Below, in pieces: positions 5,985-8,973 of a stretch of DNA of 8,973 nt. This stretch comes from Lysobacteraceae bacterium (GTDB taxonomy: Bacteria > Pseudomonadota > Gammaproteobacteria > Xanthomonadales > Xanthomonadaceae), in assembly GCA_003505795.1 (NCBI GenBank), contig DNXT01000007.1, positions 1,074 through 10,046 of the forward strand. The letters run 5' to 3'. Positions within the stretch are counted from its first letter, which is position 1. Each line of letters begins with the position of its first letter. The notes under the pieces were generated by a model. The model saw only the letters and a program-made list of their open reading frames with translations. It was not told where the DNA came from and made no database searches. The position numbers were made by a program, and so were the translations under genes.

Positions 5985-6974
5985 TCAGCGGCAGGTATAG
6001 CCGCCGTCCACCGGCAGGGCCACGCCGGTGACGTAGGAGGCTTCGTCCGAAGCCAGCCACAGCGCCGCGTCGGCGATCTCGTGGGCGCGGCCGAACCGCG
6101 CCATCGGGATCGCCGCCAGCAGCTTCTGTTCGTTGGCGGCCTTTTCCGCCGGATCGCCGCTGCGGCTGGTGAAGCGGTCCTTCATCGGGGTCTCGGTCAG
6201 GCCGGGGCAGATCACGTTGACCCGGATGCCGTCGACGGCGTAGCGCTGCGCCAGCGACTTGGCCAGCCCGACCACCGCGAACTTCGCCGCCGAATAGATC
6301 GGACTCATCATCGAGCCGACCAGCCCGGACACCGAGGCGGTGAAGATCAGCGAGCCGCCGCCGCGCTTGCGCATGTGCTGGGCGACTTCGCCGGCGGCGA
6401 GCACCGCGGAGGTGAGGTTGAGCGTGATCGCGCGTTCGTATTCGGCCAGGTCCAGGCCTTCGACCGAGGCCGGGCCGGGGATGCCGGCGTGCGCCCAGAG
6501 CACGTCGATGCCGCCCAGCCGTGCGGCCGCCTGGTGAATGCTGTCGCGCGCCTGCTCGGCCTGGGAAAGATCGGCCACGACCGTTTCCAGCGGTGCGCCG
6601 CCGGCGTCGGCGACCTCGCGCGCCAGCGCCGGGGCCAGTCCGCGCTGCCGGTAGATCGCGGCCAGCTCCTCGAGTTCGCCGGCCGGGTGCGCGTGCAGCT
6701 CGCGCCGTTCGAGCGCCAGGTCGGCCCGCTCCACGTCGACCTGCGACTGCACCGACACGTACTCGCCGGCGGCCATCGACATCGCGCCGGCCACCGTGCC
6801 GGCGATGCCGGTGGCCAGGATCGTCGTGGCCGAAGCGCCGCTGCTGGCGACGCCGACCACCAGCCCGGCCACCGACACGATGCCGTCGTTGGCGCCGAGC
6901 ACCGCCGCGCGCAACCAGCCGGCGCGTTCGGAGCGATGGATTTCGTGGTGATGCGGGCCGGCCGGTGCGGTCAT
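5985..6974 (-). CDS. Chimeric gene: VIT1/CCC1 transporter N-half fused to a truncated short-chain dehydrogenase
   Basis: One 329-aa frame joins two unrelated families. Residues 1-~117 match the N-terminus of bacterial VIT (vacuolar iron transporter-like) proteins: HRSERAGWLRAAVLGANDGIVS in TM1 (~20-43), GIAGTVAGAMSMAAGEYVSV in TM2 (~50-75), then the start of the cytoplasmic metal-binding helices with E89, E92, E100 and E103. TM3-TM5 are absent. Residues ~118-329 are a classical SDR from the end of helix B onward: ADL (134-136), AHAG (161-164), N186, S214, Y227-x3-K231, PG (257-258) and the C-terminal VDGGY. Its first ~45 residues, including TGxxxGxG for NAD(P) binding, are missing. The ATG at 6974 has AAGGA 7 nt upstream; a longer form from 7049 lacks such a site and the family start. 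Loss of half of each protein makes normal transport or dehydrogenase activity unlikely, so this is probably a deletion-born fusion, though the open frame leaves a chimeric product possible. Confidence 0.85.
   Translation of the reverse strand: MTAPAGPHHHEIHRSERAGWLRAAVLGANDGIVSVAGLVVGVASSGASATTILATGIAGTVAGAMSMAAGEYVSVQSQVDVERADLALERRELHAHPAGELEELAAIYRQRGLAPALAREVADAGGAPLETVVADLSQAEQARDSIHQAAARLGGIDVLWAHAGIPGPASVEGLDLAEYERAITLNLTSAVLAAGEVAQHMRKRGGGSLIFTASVSGLVGSMMSPIYSAAKFAVVGLAKSLAQRYAVDGIRVNVICPGLTETPMKDRFTSRSGDPAEKAANEQKLLAAIPMARFGRAHEIADAALWLASDEASYVTGVALPVDGGYTCR
6605..6626 (-). other. Fusion junction between VIT-type and SDR-type sequence
   Basis: Codons 117-124 (LAREVADA) are where homology switches. 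RGLxPALAxxVA is a VIT-family helix, while xxVxAAGG is the usual end of helix B in an SDR. The segment AREVAD fits both families, so the deletion may have occurred within short shared sequence, and the exact breakpoint cannot be placed more tightly by eye. Confidence 0.6.
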
Positions 6975-7080
6975 CGCTGCGTCCTTCGACAAGCGGGGCG
7001 AGGGGACCGGTGCGCTGTCACCGGTATGCGCGGAAAACAGTAGCGCCATCGCCGCAACGGAGGCGTTGCCGTGGTCAGGC

Positions 7081-7086
7081 TATAGT
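7081..7086 (+). promoter_or_regulatory. Possible -10 element for gshA
   Basis: TATAGT in the context GGCTATAGTGCGG is the best -10-like hexamer in the 176-nt divergent region, and would give a leader of roughly 60 nt before the TTG start at 7151. No good -35 hexamer lies 16-18 nt upstream, so the promoter would be weak or activator-dependent. Two ACCGGT palindromes at 7006-7011 and 7020-7025 lie nearer the opposite-strand gene. Confidence 0.35.
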
Positions 7087-7150
7087 GCGGCCCTTGCGAT
7101 GGCCGGCCGCTGTCCCCACATCGTTCCACCTTCATCCAGCGAGCGCCCCC

Positions 7151-8515
7151 TTGTCGAGCCCCAGCCATGTTGCCGATACGCCGATCACCGACCGCCACCA
7201 GCTGGTCGAGGTCCTGGCCTCCGGGGAGAAGCCGTCGGCGCAGTGGCGCATCGGTACCGAACACGAGAAGTTCGGGTTCCGGCTCGACGACCTGCGCCCG
7301 CCGGCCTTCGATGGCGAGCGCGGCATCGAGGCGCTGCTGACCGGGCTGACCCGCTTCGGCTGGGAACCGGTGCAGGAGCACGGCCGCACCATCGCGCTGC
7401 TGCGCGACGGCGCCTCGGTGACGCTGGAGCCGGCCGGGCAGCTGGAGCTGTCCGGCGCGGCGCTGGAGGACATCCACCAGACCTGCGTGGAGACCGGCAC
7501 CCACCTGGGCGAAGTGGCGGAGGTGGCCGGCGAACTGCGGCTGGGCTTCCTCGGCATGGGCTTCCAGCCGAAGTGGCGCCGCGACCAGATGCCGTGGATG
7601 CCCAAGGGCCGCTACCGGATCATGCGCGACTACATGCCCAAGGTCGGCCAGCTCGGCTTGGACATGATGACCCGCACCTGCACGGTGCAGGTCAACCTGG
7701 ACTACGCCAGCGAAGCGGACATGGTGAAGAAGTTCCGCGTGTCGCTGGCGCTGCAGCCGGTCGCCACCGCGCTGTTCGCCGACTCGCCGTTCACCGAGGG
7801 CAGGCCCAACGGCTACCTGAGCTACCGCTCGCACATCTGGACCGACACCGACGCCGACCGCACCGGCATGCTCGACTTCGTGTTCGAGGACGGCTTCGGC
7901 TACGAGCGCTACGTCGACTACCTGCTCGACGTGCCGATGTATTTTTCCTATCGCGACGGCATGTACCACGACGCCAGCGGGCAGAGTTTCCGCGACTTCA
8001 TGCAGGGCCGGCTGCCGGTGCTGCCGGGCGCGCTGCCGACCCTGCGCGACTGGTCCGACCACATGACCACCGCGTTCCCGGAAGTGCGGCTGAAGAAGTA
8101 CCTGGAGATGCGCGGCGCCGACGCCGGCCCGTGGGCGCGGCTGTGCGCGCTGCCGGCGTTCTGGGTGGGGCTGCTGTACGACGACGCCGCGCTCGATGCG
8201 GCCTGGGACCTGGTCAAGGACTTCTCGCTGGAAGAGCGCCATGCGCTGCGCGACGGCGTGCCGCGACAGGCGCTGCGGCTGCCGTTCCGCGGCGCCGACG
8301 TGCGCGGGCTGGCCGGCGAGGCGCTGAAGATCGCGCAGGGCGGGCTGCGCCGGCGCGCCCGGCGCAATGCCGACGGCCAGGACGAATCGGGTTTCCTCGA
8401 CGTGCTGGAGGAGATCGTCGACAGCGGCATGACCCCGGCCGAGCGCAAGCTGGCGCTGTTCAACGGCCGCTGGAACGGCGACGTCGACCCGGTGTTCACC
8501 GAGTTCGCGTACTGA
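7151..8515 (+). CDS. gshA: Glutamate-cysteine ligase, plant/proteobacterial type
   Basis: The enzyme joins L-glutamate and L-cysteine with ATP to gamma-glutamylcysteine, the first step of cytosolic glutathione synthesis. It belongs to the GCS2 superfamily, in the branch shared by plants and some Proteobacteria, not the E. coli GshA type. The 454 aa are full length. Conserved blocks are WRIGTEHEKFGF (with E37 and E39), VTLEPAGQLELSGA, MPKGRYRIM, RTCTVQVNLD, ATALFADSPF, IWTDTDADRTGM, LDVPMYF, FPEVRLKKYLEMRGAD and LCALPAFWVGLLYDD. Three cysteines are present (C112, C177, C332). No ATG fits the family N-terminus; the TTG at 7151 gives SSPSHVADTPITD, which matches the family start, though only a weak purine stretch precedes it. 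It reads away from the VIT/SDR gene and stands alone; no gshB is in the window. Confidence 0.95.
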   Translation: MSSPSHVADTPITDRHQLVEVLASGEKPSAQWRIGTEHEKFGFRLDDLRPPAFDGERGIEALLTGLTRFGWEPVQEHGRTIALLRDGASVTLEPAGQLELSGAALEDIHQTCVETGTHLGEVAEVAGELRLGFLGMGFQPKWRRDQMPWMPKGRYRIMRDYMPKVGQLGLDMMTRTCTVQVNLDYASEADMVKKFRVSLALQPVATALFADSPFTEGRPNGYLSYRSHIWTDTDADRTGMLDFVFEDGFGYERYVDYLLDVPMYFSYRDGMYHDASGQSFRDFMQGRLPVLPGALPTLRDWSDHMTTAFPEVRLKKYLEMRGADAGPWARLCALPAFWVGLLYDDAALDAAWDLVKDFSLEERHALRDGVPRQALRLPFRGADVRGLAGEALKIAQGGLRRRARRNADGQDESGFLDVLEEIVDSGMTPAERKLALFNGRWNGDVDPVFTEFAY

Positions 8516-8541
8516 GGGCCGAGAACCGGGACTCGTGACAG

Positions 8542-8582
8542 CCAGTCCCTCTCCCATCGGGAGCGGGACTGGGGTGAGGGTA
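8542..8582 (+). terminator. Hairpin after gshA formed by repeat module A
   Basis: CCAGTCCC (8542-8549) pairs with GGGACTGG (8565-8572), and CTCCC (8551-8555) with GGGAG (8559-8563) inside it, leaving one mismatch and a 3-nt loop. There is no T-tract, so this is a repeat-derived hairpin that could stabilise or end the gshA transcript rather than a textbook terminator. It continues into GGGGTGAGGGTA, the end of module A. Confidence 0.5.
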
Positions 8583-8626
8583 TGGGCGAAGTCCTCGTGC
8601 TGTTCAGCGGCACGCGGCTTCGCTCG

Positions 8627-8690
8627 TACCCTCATCCGCCCCTTCGGGGCACCTTCTCCCGCGCGCGGGAGAAGGGAGGGGCGAGGCCTT
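8627..8690. repeat. Intergenic repeat module B, inverted copy
   Basis: TACCCTCATCCG opens the module, followed by GCCCC-TTC-GGGGC and a TTCTCCCGC/GCGGGAGAA hairpin. Read on the other strand it matches 5920-5975 nearly base for base. It is separated by 44 bp from the module A copy at 8541-8582, with TGAGGGTA and TACCCTCA facing each other, the opposite arrangement to the complete element at 5847-5974. Confidence 0.7.
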
Positions 8691-8766
8691 GGCTTGTCGC
8701 GGGGAAATCATCGGCGCCTTCATTCTTGAAAGAGCCTTGACAAGGGATCGAAGCAAAAGAGCCTTT
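8691..8766. other. Unassigned spacer before the heptamer array
   Basis: This stretch is less GC-rich than its surroundings and has no convincing gene. AAAGAGCCTT occurs twice (8729-8738 and 8756-8765). A TTGACA at 8737-8742 has no matching -10 at the right distance. Confidence 0.4.
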
Positions 8767-8840
8767 CCCGAATCCCGAATCCCGAATCCCGAATCCCGAA
8801 TCCCGAATCCCGAATCCCGAATCCCGAATCCCGAATCCCG
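8767..8840. repeat. CCCGAAT heptamer tandem array (10 copies)
   Basis: Ten perfect CCCGAAT units run from 8767 to 8836, followed by CCCG. The array lies between the convergent gshA and histidine kinase genes, ending 3 nt before the kinase stop codon. Such GGGATTC/GAATCCC arrays are seen in intergenic DNA of Xanthomonadaceae. Perfect identity suggests recent expansion by slippage and a copy number that may vary between strains. On the minus strand it would read as a GFGIRDS peptide repeat, which I regard as an artefact. Confidence 0.9.
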
Positions 8841-8843
8841 GCC

Positions 8844-8973
8844 TCAAGCCGCATGGCGCGGCAGGCGCACGCTGACGCGCAGGCCGCCTTCGTCGCGGTT
8901 GTCCAGCCGCAGCTCGCCGCCGTGCGCGAGCACGATGCTGTTGGCCACCGCCAGGCCCAGGCCGATGCCGCCG
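8844..8973 (-). CDS. Sensor histidine kinase, C-terminal end (partial)
   Basis: Only the last 42 codons and the TGA (8844-8846) lie in the window; the gene continues past the right edge. The translation opens with GGIGLGLAVANSIVLAHGG, the G2 box and final helix of a HATPase_c ATP-binding domain, then LRLDN and a last strand LRVSVRLP before the C-terminus. This is typical of the membrane-bound kinase of a two-component system, whose response regulator gene would be expected upstream on the same strand, outside the window. The stimulus cannot be inferred. Confidence 0.85.
   Translation of the reverse strand, partial: GGIGLGLAVANSIVLAHGGELRLDNRDEGGLRVSVRLPRHAA

Noticed and set aside
6975..7049. 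25-residue N-terminal extension of the VIT/SDR frame from the ATG at 7049
   Set aside because: The AAGGA site and the VIT-family N-terminus support 6974, and the extension would run into the divergent promoter region.
8737..8742. TTGACA, a perfect -35 hexamer
   Set aside because: No -10-like hexamer at 16-18 nt and no plus-strand gene downstream; likely chance.
8767..8840. CRISPR-like array
   Set aside because: Units are 7 bp with no spacers; a simple tandem repeat.
8632..8847. Minus-strand frame encoding GFGIRDS peptide repeats
   Set aside because: It is the translation of the heptamer array and repeat module B; no RBS, and it overlaps noncoding repeats.

Overview
The window is very GC-rich, and its codon use and intergenic repeats (CCCTCACCCC / GGATGAGGG modules, GACTGAAG hairpins, a CCCGAAT heptamer array) point to the Xanthomonadaceae, for example a Lysobacter, Luteimonas, Pseudoxanthomonas or Xanthomonas relative. 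This placement is by recognition from memory, not by a database search.

Layout. Positions 1-413 are a gene-free leader with repeat debris followed by possible regulatory repeats. Then come three plus-strand genes: a TonB-dependent siderophore-type receptor (414-2669), a lipoprotein amidohydrolase of the YtcJ / amidohydrolase-3 type (2744-4501), and an MFS transporter of the aromatic acid:H+ symporter type (4540-5838). A very strong hairpin terminator lies between the first two genes; the second and third are 38 nt apart and probably co-transcribed. A 128-bp repeat element (5847-5974) separates this group from a convergent minus-strand gene (5985-6974). After a 176-nt divergent intergenic region comes gshA (7151-8515, plus strand, TTG start). 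Repeat modules and a ten-copy heptamer array follow, and the C-terminal tail of a sensor histidine kinase enters from the right on the minus strand (8844-8973).

How the genes may work together. The receptor would bring a ligand across the outer membrane. The lipobox puts the amidohydrolase on the periplasmic side, where it could cleave that ligand, and the inner-membrane symporter could import an acidic, possibly aromatic, product. This is inference from gene order and localisation signals; the ligand is unknown.

The oddest object is the gene at 5985-6974. Its first ~117 codons are the N-terminal half of a VIT1/CCC1-family iron/manganese transporter, and the rest is a classical short-chain dehydrogenase without its N-terminal nucleotide-binding glycine motif. 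The two are joined in one open frame. The simplest reading is an internal deletion that fused two neighbouring genes. A functional membrane-anchored chimera is possible but unproven.
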